This document shows, one piece after another, positions 34,500 through 46,960 of a DNA stretch of 64,000 bases (positions are counted from its first letter, which is position 1; each line of letters starts with the position of its first letter). Source of the stretch: Combretum micranthum. Lineage: Eukaryota; Streptophyta; Magnoliopsida; Myrtales; Combretaceae. The translations under genes were made by a program, and so were the position numbers. The DNA is taken from positions 1 to 64,000 of the forward strand of contig JAMXBD010002784.1 in the NCBI GenBank assembly GCA_024138025.1, read 5' to 3'. Below the pieces are notes generated by a model that worked only from the letters and a program-made list of their open reading frames with translations, was not told the origin of the DNA and did not search any database.

Positions 34500-34870
34500 C
34501 AGAATTTACATACAGATTTACAGTTGTAATAATGAGATATAGGAATGGATCTCAAACAGATTGTATAACAAACTGTAAACAACATAACAAACATCACACT
34601 ATAAATAAATGAAACAGGGAAAAGGATGAGTTATCCCCCTGATCATGTTGAGTCTTGTGTAAGATTGGAGAGTGGCTTCTCGAAATAGCAAAGAACACCT
34701 GCATGCAAAGCACATAAACACAAAGAGCTAGTTAGAGAGAGAGTCGGAATCCCTAATTCAGGAAGAGGGAAAAAAGAGAGAGGTGCGAGTCTTACAAGGG
34801 AGTCTGTCGAGAGGGAGAGTGAGCTTTAGGGTTATAACAGGGTTGGGCTTAGTTTTAGCACGATCCTTCA
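34436..34870 (+). repeat. 3' LTR of the chromovirus, 435 bp
   Basis: Starts TGATACAAACAGTAGAAG and ends CGATCCTTCA; followed by the CTATT target duplication (34871-34875). Confidence 0.93.
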
Positions 34871-34952
34871 CTATTGGAGGTGATAGATTCTATGAGTTCC
34901 AATTTCATATGTTTCATGTAATGCTATAAATTTAATCAAGGCTTACCACCAC

Positions 34953-34975
34953 GTATAATACTTTGTGCATTATAC
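34953..34975 (-). promoter_or_regulatory. conserved hairpin near LTR end (copy 3)
   Basis: GTATAATAC, loop TTTGT, GCATTATAC: a 9 bp stem with one mismatch (potential G-T pair). It follows CCACC/CCAC and lies 36 bases from the LTR terminus. Confidence 0.5.
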
Positions 34976-36829
34976 GCTCAGGTTTCCTAGAATGATATGT
35001 TTATATTGAATATTGCTATCTACTTTTAATTGTACAAATCATTTGTTTAGATTTCTGAAACAACTGGATTTAGTTTAGAAAACCAAACTTTTATAAAAAT
35101 ATAATAAAGGGTTTTACTTCTACTGGAGCAAACCAACTTTCTAAGAAACAAAACTCTGTAAATTATTTTATAATCTACTTTTATGAGTAGATCAACAAAT
35201 TCAAAATATTTAAGCTCCACGGGCCCCTTAAAGAAAAATTACAACTTGAAAATATAAATCCACCTCTTAAAATATAGATAAAAACAAATACAAATGATAT
35301 CCATAGCCCTAACCCACATAACTCATCAAACATTGCCCAAAAACTCGAGCTAACCATCATCACATCAATCATCATCTTCAACATAAAACCTAGAGAAAGA
35401 ACGACAACAACAATAATGAGTCGAAGCTCAGTACATAGAAACATAGACACATACGAAATGGTACACAAGCCTAGCTAAATGCAATACACAAATAATAAGT
35501 TAATTATCTTTAATCAAAAGTAAACAAATCAACACTGGAGCACTCACACTTTGCGACAACCAATGGGAAGCTGGGAGTCCTGAGTAACAGCATCTACTCA
35601 GGGGATTCATATAGGTAGTCTGGATCCCTATATCTCCTATACATATCCGAGAAAGGGGAAATAGCTTCATCTATGGTTCACAGCCTTCTTACACACCACT
35701 TATCCCAATCTATAATATCAGTTAGTTCAATCAGTCTCATAAACGTAAACTAAAACCTGTTACTTCATTCTGAGCCTAAGTAAATGTTATGCCAAATCAT
35801 TTGCCCTATCAGCTACCCACTGAATCACATATAAAATCACCATTGTATCATGGTTTACCATTGCATCATGGTATATTTGTCATTGCATTATGACATCTCA
35901 GCACCTAACTACCATGCCATTGCATCATGACAAGATTGCCGCTCCCTGGACCAGATTCAACAGCACAAGCACAATCAATGCTCATCAATTATTAAGCTAA
36001 CTTTAAGTTTTATTTCGTTTTAGGATGTCTGCCCTAACAATCATCATGCAAGTTACTGCGTATCTTTTATATAAAATCCAAATATAAGCTCAAACGCCAT
36101 CTCAAAAGAAAATCCCGAAGATTCAAAATCCAAACTCAAGCATCTATTTAAAAGAATTAAACTCTATAAGAACTAAATTAATTATCTATTTACTTTAAGT
36201 TCATTTTAGAACTTATTTAATCAAACACTAATTAAGAACCTCGCTATGGCTACGAATATTACCTCGCCAAAATACAGACAGTTCTCCTTTGTCTGTCAAA
36301 CTATTTCTTTTCGCTTTGTTTATAGTCTTTTATTACAAAAGCATCATCAAATCATACATATACTAAAAACATTCAATTCTTAGGTAAATACATATATGAA
36401 GCAACAAATTTCCCATGTTAATTTTGATTTATCCTAATTCATGATTCTAAACCAATTATTAACTATTAACTCATTTTAATTTAATCTTAGCCAAATTGAT
36501 TGGAATTAATAATTTAATTCAATTACTAAGTCAAAGTGATTAAACTTAAGCAATCTAATTCATTTTAACTCATTTAAGTTCATTTAGGTCAAGTTGAACT
36601 TAAGTTAACTAACTAAGTTCATTTTATACTCAAGAAGTATGTAAACTCTAATTAATTATTAATCCACAAATTATCTTTATCCAATCTTAATTATGCAAAT
36701 TAACTAACATAACATATTATCTATCATTATCTATTTCATTTTATTTTTATTTCTTTCTTTCTTTGCCTTTCTTTTCTTTTCTTCTTTTCTTTTTCTTTAT
36801 AAACAGTACTAGGGGACAGATTAAGCCTG

Positions 36830-37085
36830 TGACTGGGGCCACGATCATCATCACCTGCTTCATCAAGCTCGTTATTCAGTATGTGATCTCCATCGTTTGT
36901 CTCATCCCGTTTTGGGGGCCGTGATGGTCAATACGGGCCTCGTCATGCCCATGACCAAGAGGAAAAATGTGATCAGAGGATATCACATTTCTCATCACGG
37001 CCGTCATCAAGCCGTTGCCTTCAAAAAATATTTTGCTTTGAGGAGATCACAGGCCGTTTTACGGCTGTGATGAATAGGGGAATCC
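36830..37085 (-). repeat. cluster of GGCCGTGAT / ATCACGGCC boxes in LTR copy 3
   Basis: On + it contains GGGGCCACGATCATCATCAC, GGGGGCCGTGATGGTC, GCCCATGACC, ATGTGATCAGAGGATATCAC, CATCACGGCCGTCATC and GGAGATCACAGGCCG. Read on the minus strand, the order of boxes matches 8870-9125 of copy 1, although the spacers have diverged. Confidence 0.7.
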
Positions 37086-38230
37086 CTATTACGTTTTCCT
37101 TTGTTTGTTCTTCATATTTTAACAACTTCAATTCAACATACATCATCAAAAACATCATATTATCAACCTTCCAAGCCTAATATTAACTCATAAATGCTTT
37201 TAATCACATCTCCAAATCATATTACAACAAGACATTTAATCAACCACTTGATCTACTCAAATAAATATATATATATATATAGGTTTTTAACATACATGAT
37301 CATAATTACTAACTTATAAGTTCTATCACAGAATCTATATCTATTTAGCTCTAATATAACATTTGCATGCAAAATCAACAACTAAAACAAAGGAAACAAA
37401 AAACTTATCTTTTAGGCAAACCCAATATCTAAATATTTTCCCACCACTTCTTCTAGTTTAAATCCTCCACTCCAATCTTGTTCTTACATCTTAATTCTTG
37501 ATTTCTACCTTTGATTTATCCTATAATCTTGTTTGAATTGAGATTTAGGTTTGGATTTGAGAAAGAAAAGGAAAATTGAAGAGAAAGAGAAGAACCGATG
37601 GAGAAAAAGGAAGAGAATGAGATTTAGGCAACCCAAAAAGTCAAAAAAGAAAAAAGATATTTATAGGAAAATTTTGAGATATTTGTTAATAAGGGTTTAG
37701 GGCTTAAATCTTTTAGATAACTATATTAAGTATCAAAACTAATTTGAAAATAATTTGAGAATATATATTGTAGAAATTACTACTTAATTTAGAAACAAAC
37801 TTTTGAAGTTTAGTTTACAAGAAACTGATGTATAAATGGGAATTTGGCCTAAAACTAATATTTTTAAGCAAGTAATTGATTTTGAAAATTAATAAGATTT
37901 TATAAAATGAAAGATAACTAAAGTTTAAGGGTTTAGGAGTTTTCAAAATGTTTAAAATATTTTTTTTTGGGATTTAGGAATTTGAATTTGAAAAAAAAGG
38001 AGTTTAAATAAAAGAATTGGGCTTAAAATTAGATAGTTTGATTTGTTAAGAAAAGTTATTAAGGAAAATAGATGATTTTGTAAAATATTTCAAATCTCAA
38101 TTTCAATTTTAATCTATTTACTAATTTAGTTACATCAAATTATCCATTTATTTTCTATTATTTACTTATTTAATCCATTTAAATTATCTACTTTACATTT
38201 CTAGCTTAGATTAAGATTTAAGGTATTTCA

Positions 38231-41189
38231 TTTCAAGATACTTGTTCACACCTTTTCATCTACTCCACTTTAATTTCCAATTTAAAATCAAGAAATTATA
38301 ATCAAACAACATAACACACATTTGAAAATCGAAATTATCTCTTCTTTAAGTTCACCAATCTACTAGTATATAATTTGAATATACATGGGAAATCAGGTCG
38401 AATTAGTATACACTATGAAGGACCATTGCAACAACCCATAAACATCGTTATCATGGAACATCAAGAAGTCGTTTTTTCGACATTACACTTATTCTTTCTT
38501 GTTTCAAAAATATTATATTGATGATATTCCTTTTCGAATTATTCTCTACAGCAACAAAGACAAGGCTCAGCAAACGGAAAAAAAAAAAAAAAAAAAAAAA
38601 GAAAAAGAGACAAAACAAAACTTTTACCTTGATAAATTAGTGTGTTGATGGGATTTTTTATGAAGCAAATGGGAAAGAGGGTGGATGGAAAATTATCATT
38701 GATAAGAAAAAGAAGAGAAGGAAGTGAAATAAATCACGTATTGATATTCACCCAAGCATGGGATAGGTCGAACCATAAATCGGCTTGACCCAATACGATA
38801 GGTGTAAACTGGTAGCTCGACCCAACTACAGGATTCATGACTCAGGTGAAGACCCAATGAGCAGCCAAGTAACGGGTAGGATAGGGGTCAAAACCCACTA
38901 AGTCGACCTAGATCCATTAAAAAGAGAGGGTGAAAAGGGGACCAAGGGCGCGTGAGATGAGAGGCGTGAAGAAGACAAAATTAGAAGAAAAAATATATGT
39001 AAACAAGACACAAATATTTATTTTTTTCCCTATAAATAGTAAAAGTATGTCCTATTCATAATAAATAATACGTTGTCATTATGAACAACACAAGCAATCC
39101 ATATACCTGAAAATATGTTTGGTTAGATTTATATAGACTTTTAATCAAAGTAAACTCTTATTCTTTTAATAATGTGGGATTTGCTTTCAACTCTATGGGA
39201 CTTATTTGTGCCTCAAGTTTTTTTGTGGTTCACATTACTAATTTTAAACCTAGAAGTAAATATGCTCATATATAAATAAATACACAACTCAAACAATTAT
39301 TTTATCCAATGTGCTAAAGACCCTTGTTCTTAGGTCTACTTTTTTTTTTCCAAGTTAAAAATTTGTTTTAGGTGTTTTTTTTTTTAATTTATTCTTTCTA
39401 TTTTTATTTTACCTTTATTTTTTTTTTTGTCTATTTTTAATTTTATCATTTAAAAAGTTATCTTTACAACTTATAAAAAAAATATTTGTTGTTCAACAAA
39501 TCATGAAATGACCCATTAATTGGGTGGGCTTGGAACTAGCCCAACTTAGTCTTAGCCATATCTAGCTTCAAGCCACCCTTCTGGCACCGATGAAGTGGTG
39601 GGTTTGAGTTCGAGTTGGGTTGGACCATGCCATTCTCTCTTTCGGTATATCCTGTATTTAAAATTATTAGATAAAAGTCAAAAGTACTCATTCTCTTTAA
39701 CTAAAATTAATGATATTATTATTTTACTGGATATATCATAGTATTGTATAATTTTAGGATTTTTCATATATATTGTAATATTATATTTTGATAAATACAT
39801 TAATTATAAATAATATCATATATCATAGCATAGATGACAATATTTAACACATACATATACATATATATATACACTACAATACATAAAACCATAAATTATA
39901 TACATTATATTATACATTTTACTGAGATAGAGAACATTTTTATTTTTTATTTTTTTATAAATACAAATATTTATTCATTCCACTGCATGTTAAATTTCCT
40001 CCCATGAATCATACAAGTAGGATCATAATTTCGTGACTATTGCCAAACATAGTATATTATGGGTCTATTTGTTTGTTGGTAAATTACAAGTATAAAAATT
40101 TTTTCTAATAAATTATTCATAAATGATTAAATACAAATAAAAAATTTTGACAATTCTCATTAAAAAATTAAATAGATCAAATATAAATAAATATAAATAT
40201 AAATTAAACATATTTATATATATTATTTTTTAAAAAATACATATATAAATTAAAAAAAAAAAGGTTCTAAACAGACGATCCTACTTTCTTTTCCCCCTCA
40301 ATTCTTATTCATTAGTAAAGTGTATTGTTAAAAATAAATATATCTGACAACGAAAGGTCAGAATCAAAAAAGACCCCTGTCAGAAGGGAAGGTAGCCTTT
40401 TCTACTCGTTTCACGAAATGAAATTAGCTAGTCTTTCATCCGAAAATGTAGGGATTCTTGATACCCCATAGTCGACCCAAGCATTTATTAGAGAAATAGG
40501 ATTGGGTGGAGGGTCGTTGGGGGGGACAGACAACGTTAAAGAGTGGGGACGATGTTTATGACGTAGGTCCGTAGGGATAACGTACACCCAAGTTTTTTTG
40601 TTCTCATTTAAAACAGCAACGGGAACTAACAGCCATGAAAGAATGAGAGGTCACCAATGCGCAAACAGAGTACGAGAACAACTACTAGGATTCCTAAAGT
40701 GATCCAAAGTAATTGCAAAGATTCGTTTAAAGGTTCAACTTTTCTTCTTTTCAAGGGCACCACAAACCGTTAAATTTTCTTTTGCCTCTTGGGAAATCTG
40801 AGGTTATTTAACTGAAAAACAAGGCGAAAGAGAATTTGCCCCTTCAAATTTTGAGGAGCTCCTAGCATTATCAACCGTTAAGTGCCACAACCTACGGACG
40901 GTAGCAAATTGGGATGATAAGTTAATTAGATTATCTATCAATATTATCAAAAGAGCACCGAGATTTTTTAACTTCATTTTTATCACCTTTTAAAACTATT
41001 TATATATCCTCTATTACTTTGTTAAAATCTATGTTAATTAGTTAATATAGATTTTATCAACAAATGTTATTGTGTAGCTTCCATATATAAAAATCTATCT
41101 CTTACAATGTTAGACAAGTTGACATGACCAACTGAGTGAGTGGAAATATATGTGTGTGTCGTGTGTACATATACTCACCACTTATGAAT
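38231..41189. other. AT-rich intergenic DNA with short element relics
   Basis: A poly-A run lies at about 38579-38600. GC-rich stretches at about 38755-38900 (GTCGAACC, CTCGACCCAACT, GGGTAGGATAGGGG) and 39510-39640 (TGGGTGGGCTTGG, GAGTTGGGTTGGACC) look like the opposed ends of a decayed hAT-like short element, but terminal repeats were not resolved. No coding sequence is recognised. Confidence 0.35.
40330..40990. other. higher-GC island of unknown origin
   Basis: About 650 bases with a clearly more balanced composition than the flanks. It includes a minus-strand frame at 40804-40986 (ends SLSPCFSVK) and a minus-strand hydrophobic stretch (SLQLLWITLGILVVVLVLC, about 40720-40660). I could not match these to a named host, plastid or mitochondrial gene. 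An old organelle-DNA insertion or a decayed gene fragment are both possible. Confidence 0.25.
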
Positions 41190-42080
41190 TAGATCGGTTC
41201 TTGTTCCAGTTTTAAAAAAGAGGGAGCCAAGACCGAGACTCGAATCGGATGGGTACAGTCTGGTTCTAAAGAAATCGGCGGTTCCCGATCCGGTTCTAGA
41301 ACCAGTGAACCGCTAATAAATTTTTTTCCTCATTTTATTATAATTTTTCTTCCTAGAAAACTAGCTGTTGTGTGTTGTGGTATTATGAAATAGCTATTAT
41401 TCAATGGTTTTGGTGTCATGAAACAATTTTTTTTTTTAACAAAGTAAGCCAAGAAAAGAGGACGGATCAGAACATCAAATAACCATGATACTATAGACAA
41501 GAGCTAAAGATAGAGAAAATATGCTTACCAATTATGTTGAATGGACGATGAAGTGTACTCAAGAGTTTCCATTTCAGGCCTTTAATTTCTGCAAAATGAA
41601 AAATAATCAGCATGTGCATGTAGCTAAAAAATATGCACACAAAGTCACACATACACAAATTCACGTCTGCACCTTCGCTTCTCACTCCTTCTCTCCCTGC
41701 TGCCAATTTATGCCCTTTTTCAAAGGGCATTATAATTGCCCTAATAGTTCACATGCTCCTGCCACGGTCAAAAGGACATAGTGTCCTTCATTGGTCAGCA
41801 AATGTTGCTTTCATGCTTTTTTTTTTTTCAAAATATTCCTAGCAAGCTGAAATGGCCTGGTGCACTTACAAAGGAAACACCTTGACAAGCTTTTTTTTCT
41901 TTTTTTATTTTAAAGGAGCCAACTATGGAACCGCTAGTTCCACCAGTTCCTGACCAAGAACTAGCTAGGAACCTATGGAACCGTCGGTTTCATATCCGGC
42001 TCCTGAACTAGCAGTACGGTCTAGTTTCGATCTTAAAATTATCGGTTTCAATTTTCAATTCGAAATCAAACCATGCCTAT
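41190..42080. mobile_element. hAT-like short element with GAACCG / CGGTTC subterminal boxes (ends unresolved)
   Basis: The left part carries GATCGGTTC, CCAGTTTTAAA, CGATCCGGTTCTAGAACC and GTGAACCGC. The right part carries GGAACCGCTAGTTCC, GGAACCTATGGAACCG and CGGTCTAGTTTCGATC in opposed orientation. This arrangement is like that of the hAT elements at 25954 and 17505. No target duplication was found. The interior (41410-41890) shows unrelated frames that I treat as chance. Confidence 0.45.
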
Positions 42081-43119
42081 GTCTATATATGTGTATGTAT
42101 ATATAGTCTTGACAGCATTACCGCTTTAGCAAGTATAAGTAACATACACAATTAGATTGTTCTAGAAACTATATAATATAACAAATTTACAACCCTAGTG
42201 CTAGAGCTAAGTTCACATGTTATGGCATGCTAATAAAGCAAAGTTTTCAATTATCTAAGCACACTCAATAGTAGTGCAACCATTTTACAACGTGCATGAG
42301 TCCAAGCAATAACCTAGCTATACGAAGAATAGTATAAGTTCCCAAATACTCCATCTAAGGGATTTTTTTCATGGAGCAAAATGTAGAAGGCTAAAATGGA
42401 TATATTAGAATAATAATTTCAATTTGGGTTTGATTTCTTTGGCTAATAATTGGTCGTGAGGTGTTTAATCTATGTCACAAGATGATTTAATGAGATTTAG
42501 ATTAGCATAATCAAAACATTGATTATTAAATTAATCCATATGCTCTTAATTTCTCCTAAGCAAGCCCATGCACTCAATAGGAAACATCATAGATCTTTGA
42601 CTCGTGCAAGCTCTTCTAGATAAACCTAAAATGATTGTATGCTTCATCTCATCCATTGATCACTATGGTAATTTGATAGACATCATCAAGTCTAAGGGTT
42701 TATAAATTCTCAACATCATCAAGTCTAAGGGTTTATAAATTCTCAACAATGTGTCCTTATCTATAACACTTCAAAGATAGAGATATAGTAAGGTTATAAA
42801 ACTATTGCTCTCAAGATCAAGTGAGGCTTAAATAAACAACAAGTCATTTGATTTAAGAAAAGTGAAGTTGATACCCTAAGACTCTATTTGGATCATCTTA
42901 TTTTCATCTATATTTATATTCGTATTTGATATGCATTTATATCTTATTTGTATTTGATTTATATCTTGTTTATTTAACATTTTATGATAAAAAGTCTTTT
43001 TTTTATTTGTATTTGTTTCTTGATAAAAAATATATTTAAAAATGATAAAAAGAGACGCTAAAACTACCAAAATAAGATGAACCAAACAAAGCCTAAAACT
43101 CCTTCATCTTTCACTAGGC
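42081..43119. other. intergenic DNA
   Basis: No coding or RNA gene recognised apart from the short exact tandem duplication annotated separately. The terminal GATGAACCAAACAAAGCC stretch near 43076 may be a short element end. Confidence 0.35.
42681..42746. repeat. 33 bp exact tandem duplication
   Basis: A 33-base unit beginning CATCATCAAGTCTAAGGG and ending TTCTCAA occurs twice in direct succession (42681-42713 and 42714-42746) without a mismatch, indicating a recent duplication. Confidence 0.9.
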
Positions 43120-45030
43120 GCTTGATTTGATCCTTTTCTTCTCCTAAAAAGATAATCATAAAATATAATTATAAATTGTCTAGTAGATCCATGCTATCGT
43201 CATAAAAGCTACTATTAAATACACCAGTTAAGTCTATTCTCAAAATCAAAGATAATGAAGGTGGGGTACATCCACCCAGTTGCTTAAGCACATCTTCAAT
43301 CTACTATAAATTGTAACCTAATTACCTACTACATTGTCCAATCCTTTGATCTAGTTGAAGCTTAGTTAACTAAAAATTTTCATTACCGGATATATATCAA
43401 AGACAATAATCTATAACAATCATTGAGCTTCAACAAGAATAGCTATAGCATGAAAAACAGTAGCTTAGCTTCCTTTTATAATTATTTGTGACCAGTCTTT
43501 ACTTCTTACATAATGTAGCGCTTTGTAAATGGCAATATCTTCAACACACACTACAAATTTAGCCATAATAAGTCGACTTCCACCATCCTAGATTCCTTTG
43601 CTCACATTTTTAGCTCCAGAACCAATGGTTGGATCTATCAATATGGGATTTTATATGACATTACAATTAATCTTAATGGAATTAGTTGTAAGGAGCTTCC
43701 AAATACTTTAAATTGGTTATGTTCAGAGTTACTATGTTTGCTACAATGTATAGCAACAAGGAATGTGACTGCTATTGATTAGTGGTACATCATTGATAGG
43801 GGTCATGTTCATTCATTCACTTTCTAGATTTGCTTCTCTTCTACTAACATTCTGCTATTTTTGTTCTCCAAATGTAAGCTGATCCGAAATGGCAGTAGCA
43901 TACCTAAGAGATGTTAGATTTTCCACAATTGTATCATTGAGATCATCATTGTTCATTTGTTGCTTTTTAACTTATGTATCCAACTCTCGCAAAGCTTGGT
44001 CAACAGTTATGATAGCTCCACTCACATTTGGATTTTTCCTTTTAAAGACCACTTTTCATCTGCCTTTCCAAATGACCACATAACCGTATACAATTAAGGA
44101 TAAATTTAAAATCATTCTCACTTGTTTACAAACCCTTTAATACGTGATCCCATCCATTCATCCAATGTTGTGACATGTTCTTTGGTGAGTCTAACTCTCC
44201 GTATAGAAAACCAAAGTGATTGTGTCCATGAGTAGCATAAGATAAGATACTCAATCGTTTCCTCTTCTAGACAAAAGTTGCAAGAAGGTGAGCGTCTTAC
44301 CTTTTTCTTTGCTAGATTTTTATTAGTAGGCGTTGTTGAAAGCTTGCCAGATAAAGTGTTTGACCTTAGAAGACTTGGGCTGTGCCTCCCCTATTTTCAT
44401 GTTTCCTTTTCAATATCATGGGAGCTTGAGGCATGCACATTATATTAACAAGAGCCATTTCTAATGAAGTGATAGGAAGAGTGTATACTACACTGACTTG
44501 ACTTCTCATGAAGCCATATGAGTTTGTCTTCTAAGAAGCTCACTAATAAAGGTATTTTAAGAATGGCCCTTATTGTGCTTTCATCAAACCATATGTTCAA
44601 CTCATGTACATTCCAAGAGCCTGATTAGTGGTGGATTAAGTTAGTTACCCTGAGATTGTTGAACCATATTGGTTTAAGCCATCTTTAAATTGAGCATTTA
44701 TTTTGTTAACAAAGTTGCAAATTTGGATAAAACTTTATTAATACTCAATTCACTTCCCCTCTTGATTATTTCCCTAGTTTACATAGTTAATTTACAAATA
44801 TTAGAATTAGGGTAATGATTCTTTGTCACTAAGTAATGACCATCCAAGATAGGAATCCATCTACCTATTAATGCATTGATGGATTAGTTGTTCCCACTAA
44901 AGAGCTATTCTTACTAGTAGGTCTTTTCCTTGCAAGATGCTAGCCTACCCCTAAGAACCTATGGAAGCTTGCAAAAAAGAAGCATGAACAAAATAGATAT
45001 CCTTTAAAACACATACCCATAGGGCTTTTA
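43120..45030 (-). pseudogene. LINE (non-LTR retrotransposon) ORF2 3' remnant: zinc-binding and RNase H-like regions
   Basis: Minus-strand translations show FIWQAFNNAY followed by RSPSCNFCLEEETIEYLI and LCYSWTQSLWFS (about 44345-44200), the hallmark of the zf-RVT zinc-binding domain near the end of plant LINE ORF2 (the usual His after the glutamates is Tyr here). After it comes a WKGR / FKRKNPNVSGAII stretch (about 44075-44000). Downstream, an RNase H-like part reads IAIYKALHYVRSKDWSQII plus ATVFHAIAILVEA (about 43540-43410). Stops and frameshifts are frequent. Upstream ORF2 (RT core, endonuclease) is not recognisable, as expected for a 5'-truncated, decayed copy. It is also possible that this derives from a host gene with the same domain pair, but LINE is the simpler reading. 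Confidence 0.7.
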
Positions 45031-45289
45031 GACAAGAAACAAGCCTTCAAGCTAGTTTATTGAGCATATCTAAATTGAAATCCTAAAGATCTTTGAAAGC
45101 TATTCTTCAATTGACTAAGACTATCTATTTCCAATCATTTCTCCTAGTCATTCCTTCACATGTCATTTCCATATCACTCATCTGATATCACATAAAGTAT
45201 AGGATTCGCACCACATACACATAACAACATCAATTGGATACTTATTTCTATAGGAACTAAACAGGCACCAATACATTGCTAAAATTCTA
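45031..45289. other. AT-rich junction between LINE and copia remnants
   Basis: No features recognised. Confidence 0.3.
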
Positions 45290-46960
45290 TAATACTATTT
45301 TAAATTTGATCATAAAATAGAGAATATAAAATTCTTTATATAGTATATCCTAAGGCATGTCATTTCTATTGGTTTTATTTTCCTTTTTTCAATTGTCTTC
45401 TTGTTCCTCTTTTAAGTCTATGATGAAATTACTTAAACACATCCAGAACTTGATCTTTTGGTTTGAAAGTAAAGGTCCACAACTTTCTAGAATGATCATC
45501 AGTAAATGCTATGAACTAAAGAACTCTTCCTACCAATCTATCTTTCATATAATACACATATGTATAGACTAAATCAAGTACATGAGAAATCCTAGCAAGT
45601 GGATTTTCATGAAATGCAATGCTGCGTTGTTTACCAAGAAGACAATTAATATAGATTTTCAAAAACATACCTTTTACATCTTCAAGAAGTTGCATCTTGG
45701 CAAGTATTTAAAGTTCTTTCTTACTCATGTGACCAAGACGTTTGTGCCAAAACTCTATTAATGACTTATCAATCATATTCATTTTGTTTTACTTAGTTTT
45801 GAAAACATTAAATAAAGGGTATTGTTTTTCTTCCCTTTAGCCACTATGAGAATACCATTAACGACCTTCTATTTATTTTCACTAAATTAGCTATTATAGC
45901 CTTCATCATTTCATTTTCCTTCAAATAGAAGGTTTAGGCAAATGGCTGGGACATGTTTAACATCTCTGAGAATGAATCTGCAACCACTGTTAGTCTTCAC
46001 TACAACCATTGTTAGTCTTCAATGATATTTTCAGTGCCAACAATTTTAGATATCCCCATGGTTTCTCATCTTAACATTAATATAATCACCCGTAATAGGT
46101 TGAGAAGAATTCTCCATGTAGTGTCACATGAAAGGTAGCATCAAGATCAACAACTATCATGACATGCAAGACTAGCATAATCATCATCCTAAGTAACAAC
46201 AATTTCACCATCTGTTATTGTAGTTGTAGTTTCTTCACTTTTCCATCTCTTAACCTTTCGTCTATTTTTAACCCATATTCTACATTCCCACATTAAATGT
46301 CTTAACTTGTCACAATGATAACATATCATATTTCTTCTTCAAGATTTAGACCTTTATCTGGATTTATAGGACCTATCAAATTTTCAAATGAGCCTTTAGT
46401 CTTACTTCTACCTCATCTTTCTTATTTATCAATAACTACTGCCCTCTTAGAATTGTTTCGAGTTCTTTTCTTCTAGATTCTTCATTTATCAAGTTGTCTT
46501 TTACCATTGCAATGGTAAACTTTCCTTGTAAAGCAAAATTACTTATTAACACCTTAAGTGTCTTTCAATTAGTGAACTTAATAAGAAAAGTGCTAGTACC
46601 TCATTATCAAGCAAAAGTTTCATTTCAAATAACCAATTCACATGACCTTAAAAATCATTCAAATGCTTAATCATATTGGATCCATCCTTATACTTTAAAT
46701 TCACAACTCTCTAAATTAATTAGGTTTTATTTAATGCAATTTACCTCTAATACATGGACTCCAATTTCTTCCATAGAGCATCTACTCTGGTTTCCTAAGC
46801 AACATGGTGATATATACTATGATCAACCCATTATCAAATGTAACTAGCCATGATTGCCAAAATCAAGAGCCAAACATATTATTTTATGAGTTTATGATTT
46901 TATATATTTTTTATTAAAATGTATCTGAAATTGTTTAGGTTAGGTTTTAGATATAATTAT
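45290..46960 (-). pseudogene. Ty1/copia retrotransposon remnant: gag, zinc knuckle, protease, integrase N-terminus
   Basis: On the minus strand from high to low coordinates: a gag part (VDALWKKLESMY, YKDGSNMIKHLNDF, LLDNEVLALFLLSSL, about 46790-46560) and a CCHC zinc knuckle CYHCDKLRHLMWEC at 46282-46323. Protease-like pieces (LDATFHVT, about 46160-46130) follow. Then comes the GAG-pre-integrase / integrase start WHKRLGHMSKKEL (45711-45752), CLLGKQRSIAFHENP, SHVLDLVYTYV and TDDHSRKLWTFTFKPKDQV (to about 45440). This order is that of plant Ty1/copia elements of the Tork/Tnt1-like type. Several stops and shifts are present. The integrase core, RT and RNase H are missing, and the remaining sequence abuts the LINE remnant. 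No LTRs were found. Confidence 0.8.

Larger units (their letters stand above)
34917..38230 (-). mobile_element. solo LTR of giant-LTR retrotransposon, 3.31 kb (copy 3)
   Basis: On + it runs from TGTAATGCTATAAATTT to TTTAAGGTATTTCA and aligns inverted along its whole length with copy 1 (7703-11065). Perfect 5 bp target duplications TTTCA flank it (34912-34916 and 38231-38235), proving a solo LTR formed from one integration. It holds no coding frame, a GC box cluster at 36830-37085, a pyrimidine/purine-rich leader-like stretch (about 37440-37640), and the hairpin near its end. It lies only 41 bases from the chromovirus target site. Confidence 0.85.
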
